Origin: Woeseiaceae bacterium
Lineage (GTDB): Bacteria > Pseudomonadota > Gammaproteobacteria > Steroidobacterales > Woeseiaceae
Assembly (NCBI GenBank): GCA_021773055.1
Contig: JAJFKV010000025.1
Coordinates: forward strand, 35,577 to 99,576
DNA: 64,000 nucleotides
Reading direction: 5' to 3'
The position numbers were made by a program, and so were the translations under genes. This document shows, one piece after another, positions 6,789 through 14,738 of the stretch; positions within the stretch are counted from its first letter, which is position 1, and each line of letters begins with the position of its first letter. The notes below the pieces were generated by a model. It searched no databases, was not told where the DNA came from, and saw only the letters and a program-made list of their open reading frames with translations.

Positions 6789-9575
6789 ATGAAAATCGTA
6801 AGTACCAATGTCTTTGTCGGGCCGAGCACATTCGCTCGTTTTCCGGTTATTCGTCACGTACTGGATCTTGGCGTACTCGAAGAGTGGCCGACAGGTCGTC
6901 TCGGCGAGGACTTCATCGGCCCGCTGCTTGAGGTTTTGCCCGGATTGCATGAGCACGGTTGTTCGTACAGCGAGCCGGGCGGATTCGTGCGCCGTTTGCG
7001 TGAGGATGAAGGTACCTGGTTGGGCCATGTCATGGAGCACGTAGCGATAGAACTGCAAAATGTTGCGGGTTCAAATGTCACCTTTGGTCGCACGCGTTCG
7101 ATCGATGGCCAGCCGGGTCATTACAACATGGTGTTCCAGTACAAGGATGCCGCCGTTGGTCGTGAAGCGTCGGATCTCGCGCTAAAACTCATACATAGTT
7201 TGCTACCCGCGGAGATCGCAGGCGACGATGCGCCCGGCGACGATTGGGAATTCGCTGATGTACGCGACCGATTTATTCGTTACGCGCAGCGCCGGGAGTT
7301 TGGGCCGAGCACGGCATCACTCGTGAATGCGGCTGAAGACCGCGATATCCCGTGGCTACGCCTGAATCGCTACAGTCTTGTTCAGTTCGGCCATGGCCGC
7401 TACCAGCAGCGTATTCAGGCTACTACGACCGGACGCACCAGCAATATCGCCGTCGAACTTGCCAGCGACAAAGAAGAAACCAATAGCATTCTCAGGGATC
7501 TGGGACTGCCTGTTCCGAAGCAGATTATGGCGCGTTCAAAGCGCGACGCGGTACGTGCGGCGAAGCGCATCGGTTTCCCCGTCGTTACGAAGCCACTGGA
7601 TGGCAATCACGGTCGTGGTGTTGCTATCAATCTGCGTACCGATGAAGAAGTTGAAACAGGCTTCGAAAAAGCGAACGAGCACGGCCGGACGATAATCGTT
7701 GAGAGCTACATCGACGGATACGATCACCGTATTCTTATAGTTGATGGCGAACTGGTTGCCGCTGCAAAGCGCGTTCCGGGTCACGTCGTTGGTGATGGCA
7801 AGCACACCATCGAGCAGCTCGTTGATACCGTTAATGAAGACCCGAGACGTGGCGTTGGACATGAAAAAGTTCTGACGCGACTCGAGTTTGACCATCAGGC
7901 GGAGCGTCTGCTGGAAAAGCTGGGCTATGACCGGAAAACAGTGCCGCCGGAAGATGAGGTGGTGTTCCTGCGTTCGACAGCAAACCTTTCCACTGGCGGT
8001 ACGGCAATTGATGTCACTGACATCATGCACCCGGACAATCGGGAAATGGCGATCCGTGCAATCAAGGCGATCGGTCTCGATATCGGCGGAGTCGATTTTC
8101 TGACCCGCGACATTACGGAGTCGTATCGCGATGCGGGTGGTGGTATCTGCGAGGTTAATGCGGGCCCGGGATTTCGTATGCACGTGGCACCCAGTGAAGG
8201 TACTCCCCGCGATGTTGCCGGCCCGGTGATCGACATGCTGTTTCCGCCCGAGTCACCGAGCCGCATTCCGATCGCAGCGGTTACAGGGACAAACGGAAAA
8301 ACGACAACGTCACGCATGCTGGCGCACATCCTGAAAATGTCGGGCCGTACGGTCGGGCTGACATCGACCGACGGCGTTTATATTGATGGCAATCTGAGTG
8401 TGCCGGGTGACATGACGGGACCTGTATCGGCGCATATGATACTGCGCGATCCGTCTGTAGATGCTGCTGTTATGGAAACGGCGCGCGGCGGAATGTTGCG
8501 CAGTGGGCTGGGGTTCCAGTCCTGCAACGTAGCAGCCTGCTTGAATGTGACAGCCGATCATCTCGGTTTGCGTGGCATCGATACACTGGAGCAGTTGGCG
8601 GAGGTTAAGCGTGTGCCTGTCGAGATCGCAACCGATGCGGCGGTCCTCAATGCGGACGATACGCTCTGTTTGCAGATGGCTGACTACACCGACGCTGAAA
8701 AACTCAGCTATGTGACGATGAACCCGGCCCACCCTCTCGTAAAGCAGCACATACAGGCGGGCGGTCAGGCGTTCGTCCTTGAGCAGGGCATGAACGGGCA
8801 CATGATTTCGATCTATGATAACGAAACGCATACGCCGCTGGTTTGGACGCACCTGATTCCGGCGACTATTGAAGGTCGTGCGCTACACAACGTGCAAAAT
8901 GCCATGTTCGCGGCCGCGCTGGCCTACAACATGGACATTGGACTCGAAGACATTCGCCATGGCCTGCGTACGTTTGATTCATCGTTCTTCCAGGCACCTG
9001 GCCGAACCAATATTTATGACGAGCATCCGTTCCGCGTTATTCTCGATTACGCTCACAATCCCGCCGCTGTTAATGCCATGTGTGGTTTGGTTGATCGCTT
9101 CGATGTAGAGGGGCGCAAGATCGTGGTCCTGTCTGCACCCGGTGATCGCCGTGACGAAGACATTCGCGAGATCGCCGAGATTGCCGCGGGCCATTTCGAC
9201 CACTTCATCTGCCGTTGTGACGATAGTCGTCGTGGTCGCGGTGAGGACGAAGTTGCCGTAATGCTAAAAAATAAGTTGCTCGAAGAGGGGATTTCAGCCG
9301 ATCAGATTGAAGTCATACCGGATGAGCAGGAAGCGACCCGCCACGCACTCGAAATGGCCGAATCCGGAGATCTGATTTTGGTTCTGGGCGATAACACCAA
9401 GCGCACCTGGAAACAAATCATCTATTTTAATTCCGGTGCGCTCACTGAAGACGCGGGTAAGAAGACAGTGGCGGCGATGGATCTGCCCGATATTGGTGGC
9501 TTCCAGATAGACAGCGACCTCGAGATTATCAGCGACGAACGCGGCGTGCGTATTGCACGCGACGAAGGCGACTAG
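6789..9575 (+). CDS. cphA: Cyanophycin synthetase
   Basis: A 928-residue CphA, which polymerises cyanophycin by adding Asp to the backbone and then Arg to its side chain. An N-terminal CphA-specific domain covers about residues 1-160. An ATP-grasp domain at about 220-480 (FPVVTKPLDGNHGRGV near 264-279, CEVNAGPGFRMH at 454-465) adds Asp. A Mur-ligase-like domain runs from about 490 to the end, with P-loop GTNGKTTT at 500-507, ETARGG, NVTADHLG and DYAHNPAAV; it adds Arg. The length is slightly above the usual 870-900. An acidic C-terminal tail follows the Mur C-domain. It is preceded by cyanophycinase and followed after 9 nt by a Mur-ligase paralogue. Confidence 0.97.
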   Translation: MKIVSTNVFVGPSTFARFPVIRHVLDLGVLEEWPTGRLGEDFIGPLLEVLPGLHEHGCSYSEPGGFVRRLREDEGTWLGHVMEHVAIELQNVAGSNVTFGRTRSIDGQPGHYNMVFQYKDAAVGREASDLALKLIHSLLPAEIAGDDAPGDDWEFADVRDRFIRYAQRREFGPSTASLVNAAEDRDIPWLRLNRYSLVQFGHGRYQQRIQATTTGRTSNIAVELASDKEETNSILRDLGLPVPKQIMARSKRDAVRAAKRIGFPVVTKPLDGNHGRGVAINLRTDEEVETGFEKANEHGRTIIVESYIDGYDHRILIVDGELVAAAKRVPGHVVGDGKHTIEQLVDTVNEDPRRGVGHEKVLTRLEFDHQAERLLEKLGYDRKTVPPEDEVVFLRSTANLSTGGTAIDVTDIMHPDNREMAIRAIKAIGLDIGGVDFLTRDITESYRDAGGGICEVNAGPGFRMHVAPSEGTPRDVAGPVIDMLFPPESPSRIPIAAVTGTNGKTTTSRMLAHILKMSGRTVGLTSTDGVYIDGNLSVPGDMTGPVSAHMILRDPSVDAAVMETARGGMLRSGLGFQSCNVAACLNVTADHLGLRGIDTLEQLAEVKRVPVEIATDAAVLNADDTLCLQMADYTDAEKLSYVTMNPAHPLVKQHIQAGGQAFVLEQGMNGHMISIYDNETHTPLVWTHLIPATIEGRALHNVQNAMFAAALAYNMDIGLEDIRHGLRTFDSSFFQAPGRTNIYDEHPFRVILDYAHNPAAVNAMCGLVDRFDVEGRKIVVLSAPGDRRDEDIREIAEIAAGHFDHFICRCDDSRRGRGEDEVAVMLKNKLLEEGISADQIEVIPDEQEATRHALEMAESGDLILVLGDNTKRTWKQIIYFNSGALTEDAGKKTVAAMDLPDIGGFQIDSDLEIISDERGVRIARDEGD

Positions 9576-9584
9576 TCCGGCACC

Positions 9585-11264
9585 GTGGAGTTTCTTGACG
9601 CTCGCAGACTGACAGGGCCCAGCCTGATTTTCGATGGGCCGGGGGCGATATTGGATGTTGCCTGTTCCGCCGAAGAAGCAGATCGGTTGATCCCGATCTG
9701 GCAGGCGAACGTTGAGCGCATACTCGCTGAGCTGGGCTGGAGCGAGGCGGTATTCTCATCAAGAAAACTGCTGGGCGGAGTGAGCCTGGCGTTTTCGGCG
9801 CCCATCGATGCTTTATACGCAGCATCCGAAATCAACGAGTGGGCATGGGCCGCTAGTGCACACGAACTAGGCGAAGGTGTTGAGTATTCTGAGTTTCAGG
9901 AAACAGTGGATACGATTCGAAATTCAATCGCGGAAGAGGCTAATCCGCCTTTGATGAAGTTGATAGAAGACGCCGCAAGCCATGGCAAAACGCTGCTATG
10001 GGATGACGACGAGGTTTCAGTCGGCCTTGGCAGCGGTTCCAATACCTGGGCGGTACGCGAGATCCCTGATGAGTTGCAGTGGGACCAGCATCACGATGTG
10101 CCGATTGGCCTCGTAACGGGCACCAACGGCAAAACAACGACTGTTCGTCTGGCGACGCACATCGCGCGCGCGGCCGGAAAGAACGTTGGCCTGAGTTCGA
10201 CAGATTGGATCGCCGTTAATGAACGCGTCATCGACCGGGGTGACTGGTCAGGACCGGGCGGCGCACGAGCGGTATTGCGAGAGCAGGAAGTGGATGTCGC
10301 GATCCTGGAATCGGCTCGCGGTGGTCTGCTTCGTCGCGGACTTGGCGTCGACCGGGCGGATGCAGCTCTGATCACCAATATTGCCGAGGATCACCTTGGC
10401 GACTTCGGTTCCCAAAATCTCGCAGAGCTGCTGGATATCAAGTGGATTATTAGTCGCGCGGTACTGGAAACGGGCCGGCTTATCCTGAATGCGGACGACG
10501 CTTTGCTGCGGGTGAAAGCAGAGGAATTCGACGGCGCCATCGTCTGGTTTAGTCTCGATCCCGATAACGAACTCATTGCCGCAGCCAGTCGGGACGGTGA
10601 CCTTTGCTTTCTTTACGATGGCGACGAGTTACTCAAGATCGAAGCGGGGGAGCGTGAGCTCATCTGCCACAGCAATGAAATCCCAATTTCGATGGGCGGT
10701 GCTGCTCGCCACAACGTTGCGAATTCACTGGCCGCCGCAGCGTTGACCCACTGTCTCGGTTTTTCAATTGATGCTATTCGCGACGGCTTGAAGACCATGG
10801 AGCAAGATGAGAATCCGGGTCGCTGTAATATTCATGAAGTTGACGGCAAGAAAGTATTGATTGATTTCGCACACAATCCTGCCGCGATGCGCGCGCTGTT
10901 CGATATGGCAGTCGCTATTCCGGCGAAACGTCGCGTCCTTTGCTTCGGCCAGGCGGGTGATCGTCCCGACACTCTTATTCGCGAGATGACGCGAGACGCC
11001 TGGGCGATCGGGCTTGACCAGGTCATGATTTCGGAACTGGCCGATTACCACCGTGGCCGCGAGCATGGCGATGTCTTCGAGTTGATCAAGAGTGAACTGC
11101 TAGCCGCCGGTGCTGACGCATCTCAAGTAGGCCATTGGGAAGAAGAGATGGAGTCATTTTCGGCGGCACTGGCATGGGCGCAGCCCGGAGACCTGGTGAT
11201 CATGCTGGCGCTTGGCGGAGCAGCGCCGATACTGGCTCAGCTCAGGGCGTTGGGCGCAATATAA
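9585..11264 (+). CDS. CphA-like Mur ligase family protein lacking the ATP-grasp domain
   Basis: A 559-residue protein, third in the cyanophycin operon, starting at GTG 9 nt after cphA. The first about 90 residues (RRLTGPSLIFDGPGAILDV onward) resemble the N-terminal domain of CphA. The roughly 260-residue ATP-grasp module is missing. A complete Mur-ligase-type half follows, with P-loop GTNGKTTT at 179-186, ESARGGLLRRGLG, NIAEDHLG and DFAHNPAAM. The catalytic signatures are intact, so it is probably active. It matches a class of stand-alone Mur ligases seen beside cphA in other proteobacteria (sometimes called cphA'). Its reaction is not established. By analogy to the CphA Mur domain it could ligate Arg, or another amino acid, to an aspartyl acceptor. 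Confidence 0.85.
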   Translation: MEFLDARRLTGPSLIFDGPGAILDVACSAEEADRLIPIWQANVERILAELGWSEAVFSSRKLLGGVSLAFSAPIDALYAASEINEWAWAASAHELGEGVEYSEFQETVDTIRNSIAEEANPPLMKLIEDAASHGKTLLWDDDEVSVGLGSGSNTWAVREIPDELQWDQHHDVPIGLVTGTNGKTTTVRLATHIARAAGKNVGLSSTDWIAVNERVIDRGDWSGPGGARAVLREQEVDVAILESARGGLLRRGLGVDRADAALITNIAEDHLGDFGSQNLAELLDIKWIISRAVLETGRLILNADDALLRVKAEEFDGAIVWFSLDPDNELIAAASRDGDLCFLYDGDELLKIEAGERELICHSNEIPISMGGAARHNVANSLAAAALTHCLGFSIDAIRDGLKTMEQDENPGRCNIHEVDGKKVLIDFAHNPAAMRALFDMAVAIPAKRRVLCFGQAGDRPDTLIREMTRDAWAIGLDQVMISELADYHRGREHGDVFELIKSELLAAGADASQVGHWEEEMESFSAALAWAQPGDLVIMLALGGAAPILAQLRALGAI

Positions 11265-12189
11265 AAGCAGCAATCTTCTCCGCGATAGGAATAGTATTCT
11301 GCGGAGAAATAATGTCGCCTGCGATTATGTGTGCGCTCGGTGAACCGACCTCGAGTACCGGAACGATCTCCTTATGCGAAGACCGAATTGTCGCGAAGGC
11401 GGTCTGCAGCGCAGGTACCGATATGACCTTGTCATCGGGTGAGTAAAACACCTGGATGCGCGGTGCTGTTGCGGCTTCTATCCTGTTTCTTGCGCGGTCA
11501 ACGACGCGCATAACCTGCACCAGCGTGGCTGTCGGATAGCTTGTCGTCCAGTACCTTTCCTGCAGTGCGTTATAGGGCTCCCATGAACGCGTTGCGCCGG
11601 AAATCAGCCTTAAGAATAGTGGCCCGCCGGGGCGTGTGATCCACATGGCCTTCGGATTAGCCGGTTCAAAATTCGGTGACAGCAGGATCAGAGCGTCGAC
11701 AGACTGCATATTGGGGTCACCGAGCATTGACAGGGCCAAAGCGGCGCCATTCGACACCGCAATCACGACAGTTTTTCGACCGATTAGTCGACCCACAGCC
11801 AATGCGTCGGCGACATCGTCGAGCCACTCTTCTGCGATGACGTTCGCCAGCGCATCTTTCTTCAGGCCATGTCCTCTGAATCGAGTTTCAAACAGATTAG
11901 CACCGAGATTAGTAGCTACTAACTCGGCCAGTGGCGCGCTTTCCTGACGCGATGCGGAAAATCCATGCAGCGCCACAACAGACCATTCGGTTTGTTGCTC
12001 GCCGTCATGCCAGGAAAGAAGCTTCCCCGTGCCCGGGATCAGCTGCGCTGCTTGTTCGGATATCAATGCGTGCAAGTCCGGGTTTTGTCTTATCAGCGGA
12101 ATGTGATCGAGACGTGATGGTGTGGTTGCTGCCAGGATTCCACCAACAGCAACTCCCAGTACGAGTATTCCCCCGGCCCAGAGTTTCAC
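11242..12189 (-). CDS. Alpha/beta hydrolase, membrane-anchored or secreted
   Basis: A 315-residue protein starting at GTG, which overlaps the stop of the EVE gene (GTGA). The N-terminal hydrophobic segment (residues 4-21) is a signal anchor. The hydrolase fold follows: oxyanion HGFSAS near 75, FRGHG near 104, nucleophile Ser146, an acidic SPDDKVI near 260 and a His in SAHIIAG near 290. The nucleophile elbow reads AVSNG, so the usual first Gly of GxSxG is Ala, as in some lipase/esterase subfamilies. The last 23 nt overlap convergently with the CphA-like Mur ligase gene. The substrate is unknown. Confidence 0.85.
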   Translation of the reverse strand: MKLWAGGILVLGVAVGGILAATTPSRLDHIPLIRQNPDLHALISEQAAQLIPGTGKLLSWHDGEQQTEWSVVALHGFSASRQESAPLAELVATNLGANLFETRFRGHGLKKDALANVIAEEWLDDVADALAVGRLIGRKTVVIAVSNGAALALSMLGDPNMQSVDALILLSPNFEPANPKAMWITRPGGPLFLRLISGATRSWEPYNALQERYWTTSYPTATLVQVMRVVDRARNRIEAATAPRIQVFYSPDDKVISVPALQTAFATIRSSHKEIVPVLEVGSPSAHIIAGDIISPQNTIPIAEKIAAFILRPTP

Positions 12190-12638
12190 TCGAGGCTCAG
12201 AATCGTATTCCAGTGCTTCGTCTCCACTGGCATGATAGACAGCCGATTTCCCTTGCGCGTCAAAATCATGTCTTCAAGACTCTTTTCTGCTTTGATTTCG
12301 GCCAGGGTAATGTTGCGTGAGAGTTTTCTGACGAATTCTACGTCGACGAGAATCCAGCGTGGGTCTTCTTTCGTGCTCTTGGGGTCGAAATACCGCGATG
12401 TCTCATCAAACTGTATTGGGTCCGGATACGGCTCACTCGCAACCCGGGTGATTCCGACAATACCCGGCTCCTTACAATTCGAGTGATAAAAGAAAATCTC
12501 GTCACCGATTTCCATGTCGTCCCGCATCATGTTGCGGGCCTGATAGTTGCGAATACTGTCCCACATTTCGCGACCGTCAGCTTTCATGTGATCGATACTG
12601 TAAACGTCGGGTTCCGACTTCATTAACCATTTGGCCAT
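12186..12638 (-). CDS. EVE domain protein (thymocyte nuclear protein 1-like)
   Basis: A 150-residue single-domain EVE protein: WLMKSEPDVYSIDHM at the N-terminus, then WDSIRNYQARNMMRDDM and FFYHSNCKEPGIVGI, the standard family blocks. EVE domains are PUA-like folds that bind modified bases in DNA or RNA. Free-standing bacterial members are widespread housekeeping genes of unclear role. It is first in a two-gene operon with the alpha/beta hydrolase and is divergent from the DUF47-Pit pair. Nothing in the surroundings suggests restriction of modified DNA. Confidence 0.93.
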   Translation of the reverse strand: MAKWLMKSEPDVYSIDHMKADGREMWDSIRNYQARNMMRDDMEIGDEIFFYHSNCKEPGIVGITRVASEPYPDPIQFDETSRYFDPKSTKEDPRWILVDVEFVRKLSRNITLAEIKAEKSLEDMILTRKGNRLSIMPVETKHWNTILSLE

Positions 12639-12762
12639 GGCGTGATTTTTTCCTGTCCGGGGTTCTGGGCGCGCAGTTTAACATGCCCGGAAATTGACAA
12701 ATCGGGGCGACCCCTGTGTTAGCATTGCGGCTCCGAAATCGATGCCCAGAGGGAAGTATCGA

Positions 12763-13437
12763 ATGGCCAATATGCTGGCAAACATCTTCGGCTCGTCGCC
12801 GGTAAGACCGCTGGAAAAACACATCGGCATTGCCTACCGGTGTGCCAAGCAATTGCATCCTTTTTTCGCGGCAGCAAATAAAGGCAACTGGGATAAGGCA
12901 CTGTTGGCGCGCGACTCCATAGAGAAACTCGAGCATGAAGCGGACGATCTCAAAAAGAAGATTCGACTGCAATTGCCGAAGAGTCTGTTCATGCCGGTTC
13001 CTCGCGAGGACTTGCTTGAGTTGCTTTTGGTGCAGGACAAAATAGCCAACCGCACCAAGGATGTTTCCGGTCTGGTCGTAGGCCGCAGGCTGGAAATTCC
13101 GAGTCAGATCGCGGCGCAGTTTCTGGAGTTCGTCGATCGCAATGTCGATGCTGCCAAGCAAGCCCGCAAGAGTGTTCGCGAACTCAATGAACTGTTTACT
13201 GCCGGATTTCGTGGCGCCGAAGTCCAACTAGTCGAAGGTCTTATCGAAGAACTCGACCAGATCGAAACCGATACTGACGAAAAACAGGCTACGGTTCGAG
13301 CCGCCCTTTTTGAAATTGAAAAAACGCTGGATCCGATTGACGCCATGTTCATGTATCAGGTGATCGAACTAACCGGCGAAATTGCGGATATGGCAGAGCG
13401 TGTCGGCCGTCGACTCGAACTGTTGCTCTCACACTAA
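12763..13437 (+). CDS. DUF47 / PhoU-like phosphate transport accessory protein
   Basis: A 224-residue all-helical protein of the DUF47 (TIGR00153) family, beginning MANMLANIFGSSPVRPL. The ATG at 12763 has an AGAGGGA ribosome-binding site. A longer in-frame start at 12694 would add a non-family extension. The family is distantly related to PhoU and is nearly always encoded directly before a Pit-type phosphate transporter, as here. It probably tunes the activity of that carrier in the cytoplasm. Long Glu/Lys-rich helices cover most of the chain. Confidence 0.92.
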   Translation: MANMLANIFGSSPVRPLEKHIGIAYRCAKQLHPFFAAANKGNWDKALLARDSIEKLEHEADDLKKKIRLQLPKSLFMPVPREDLLELLLVQDKIANRTKDVSGLVVGRRLEIPSQIAAQFLEFVDRNVDAAKQARKSVRELNELFTAGFRGAEVQLVEGLIEELDQIETDTDEKQATVRAALFEIEKTLDPIDAMFMYQVIELTGEIADMAERVGRRLELLLSH

Positions 13438-13448
13438 TAATAATTAAT

Positions 13449-13470
13449 CGGGGACCGTCCGCGATCCCCG
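13449..13470 (+). promoter_or_regulatory. Hairpin between the DUF47 gene and pit
   Basis: CGGGGA (13449-13454) and TCCCCG (13465-13470) form a perfect 6-bp GC-rich stem with a 10-nt loop. The right arm runs directly into the GGAG ribosome-binding site of the phosphate transporter gene (ATG at 13481). No U-tract follows, so it is not an intrinsic terminator. It may modulate translation or message stability between the two genes. Confidence 0.45.
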
Positions 13471-13480
13471 GGAGCAAGTA

Positions 13481-14731
13481 ATGGAAGCTCAATACATCTA
13501 TATCGGCCTCGCCGCGGCGTTCGGACTGTTTATGGCCTGGGGCATCGGTGCCAACGATGTTGCCAATGCGATGGCGACGTCGGTTGGTTCGAAAGCATTG
13601 ACGATCAAGCAGGCGATTTTGGTCGCTGCAATATTTGAGTTTACTGGCGCCGTTTTGGCTGGTGGTGAAGTTACCTCGACCATCCGTAAAGGCATCGTCG
13701 ATACAGACTTGCTGGTGGGCTCGGAAGAGTTACTGGTTTATGGCATGTTGGCGGCGCTGCTGGCCGCCGGCACCTGGTTGCTGATCGCGTCTCGCAATGG
13801 CTGGCCGGTATCGACGACTCACTCTATTGTTGGCGCGATCGTCGGATTTGCCGCCGCGGGTATCGGCATGGACGCCGTGCAGTGGGGTAAGGTCGGCACG
13901 ATCGTAATGAGCTGGGTAGTGTCGCCGGTAACCGCTGGCTTCATCGCCTATCTGATTTACATGAGTGTGCAACGTCTCATACTTCATCAGGAGGACCCGC
14001 TGTCCAAGGCGAAGCGCTACGTTCCTGTTTACATCTTTTTTGCCGCGTTCACGATCACCTTGGTGACGATACTCAAAGGGCTCAAACACGTCGGCCTCCA
14101 TATGAGTATTCGGGATAGCTACTTCCTGGCAATCTTCATCGCTGCAGGTATCGCGGTGGTCGGTGCGTTTTTCATCTCCCGAATTGAGGCTGACCCGAAG
14201 TCTGAGAAAAAAGACCACTTCTACACAGTGGAAAGAGTGTTCGCGGTGTTGATGGTTATTACGGCCTGCGGCATGGCGTTTGCTCATGGATCGAACGATG
14301 TTGCTAACGCGATCGGGCCGTTGGCCGCGGTAATTGCTACCGCAACCACGGGCACAATCGCGGCTAAGTCGGTATTGCCGTGGTGGGTACTGGTTATTGG
14401 CGGTGGTGGTATTGTCGTTGGTCTGGCGACCTACGGGCGTCATGTCATCGCGACTGTCGGCAAGAAGATTACACAACTAACACCAAGTCGTGGTTTTGCG
14501 GCAGAGCTTGCTGCCGCCACGACGATCGTTATTGCGTCGGGTACGGGTATGCCGATCTCGACGACGCACACGCTGGTGGGTGCGGTACTTGGAGTAGGAA
14601 TGGCCCGCGGAATTGATGCTATTGATCTAAGAGTCGTAGCACGAATCCTGGTCTCCTGGGTTGTCACTATCCCGGCAGGCGCATTCCTGGCAATTGTGTT
14701 CTTCTTTATTTTCAAGGCTGTATTGCCCTAG
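13481..14731 (+). CDS. pit: PiT family inorganic phosphate transporter
   Basis: A 416-residue inner-membrane carrier of the PHO4/Pit family, driven by H+ or Na+. Both signature repeats are present: GANDVANAM at residues 23-31 and GSNDVANAIGPLAAV at about 275. Each lies in one half of the inverted duplicated topology. About ten hydrophobic helices are interrupted by a hydrophilic central loop (about 170-185 and 240-260). It is paired with the DUF47 gene upstream, the usual low-affinity phosphate uptake module. Ion coupling cannot be decided from sequence. Confidence 0.95.
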   Translation: MEAQYIYIGLAAAFGLFMAWGIGANDVANAMATSVGSKALTIKQAILVAAIFEFTGAVLAGGEVTSTIRKGIVDTDLLVGSEELLVYGMLAALLAAGTWLLIASRNGWPVSTTHSIVGAIVGFAAAGIGMDAVQWGKVGTIVMSWVVSPVTAGFIAYLIYMSVQRLILHQEDPLSKAKRYVPVYIFFAAFTITLVTILKGLKHVGLHMSIRDSYFLAIFIAAGIAVVGAFFISRIEADPKSEKKDHFYTVERVFAVLMVITACGMAFAHGSNDVANAIGPLAAVIATATTGTIAAKSVLPWWVLVIGGGGIVVGLATYGRHVIATVGKKITQLTPSRGFAAELAAATTIVIASGTGMPISTTHTLVGAVLGVGMARGIDAIDLRVVARILVSWVVTIPAGAFLAIVFFFIFKAVLP

Positions 14732-14738
14732 GGTAGAG

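Noticed and set aside
12186-12638. EVE-domain gene as part of a defence island
   Set aside because: No restriction, nuclease or helicase gene is nearby; stand-alone EVE proteins are common housekeeping genes.
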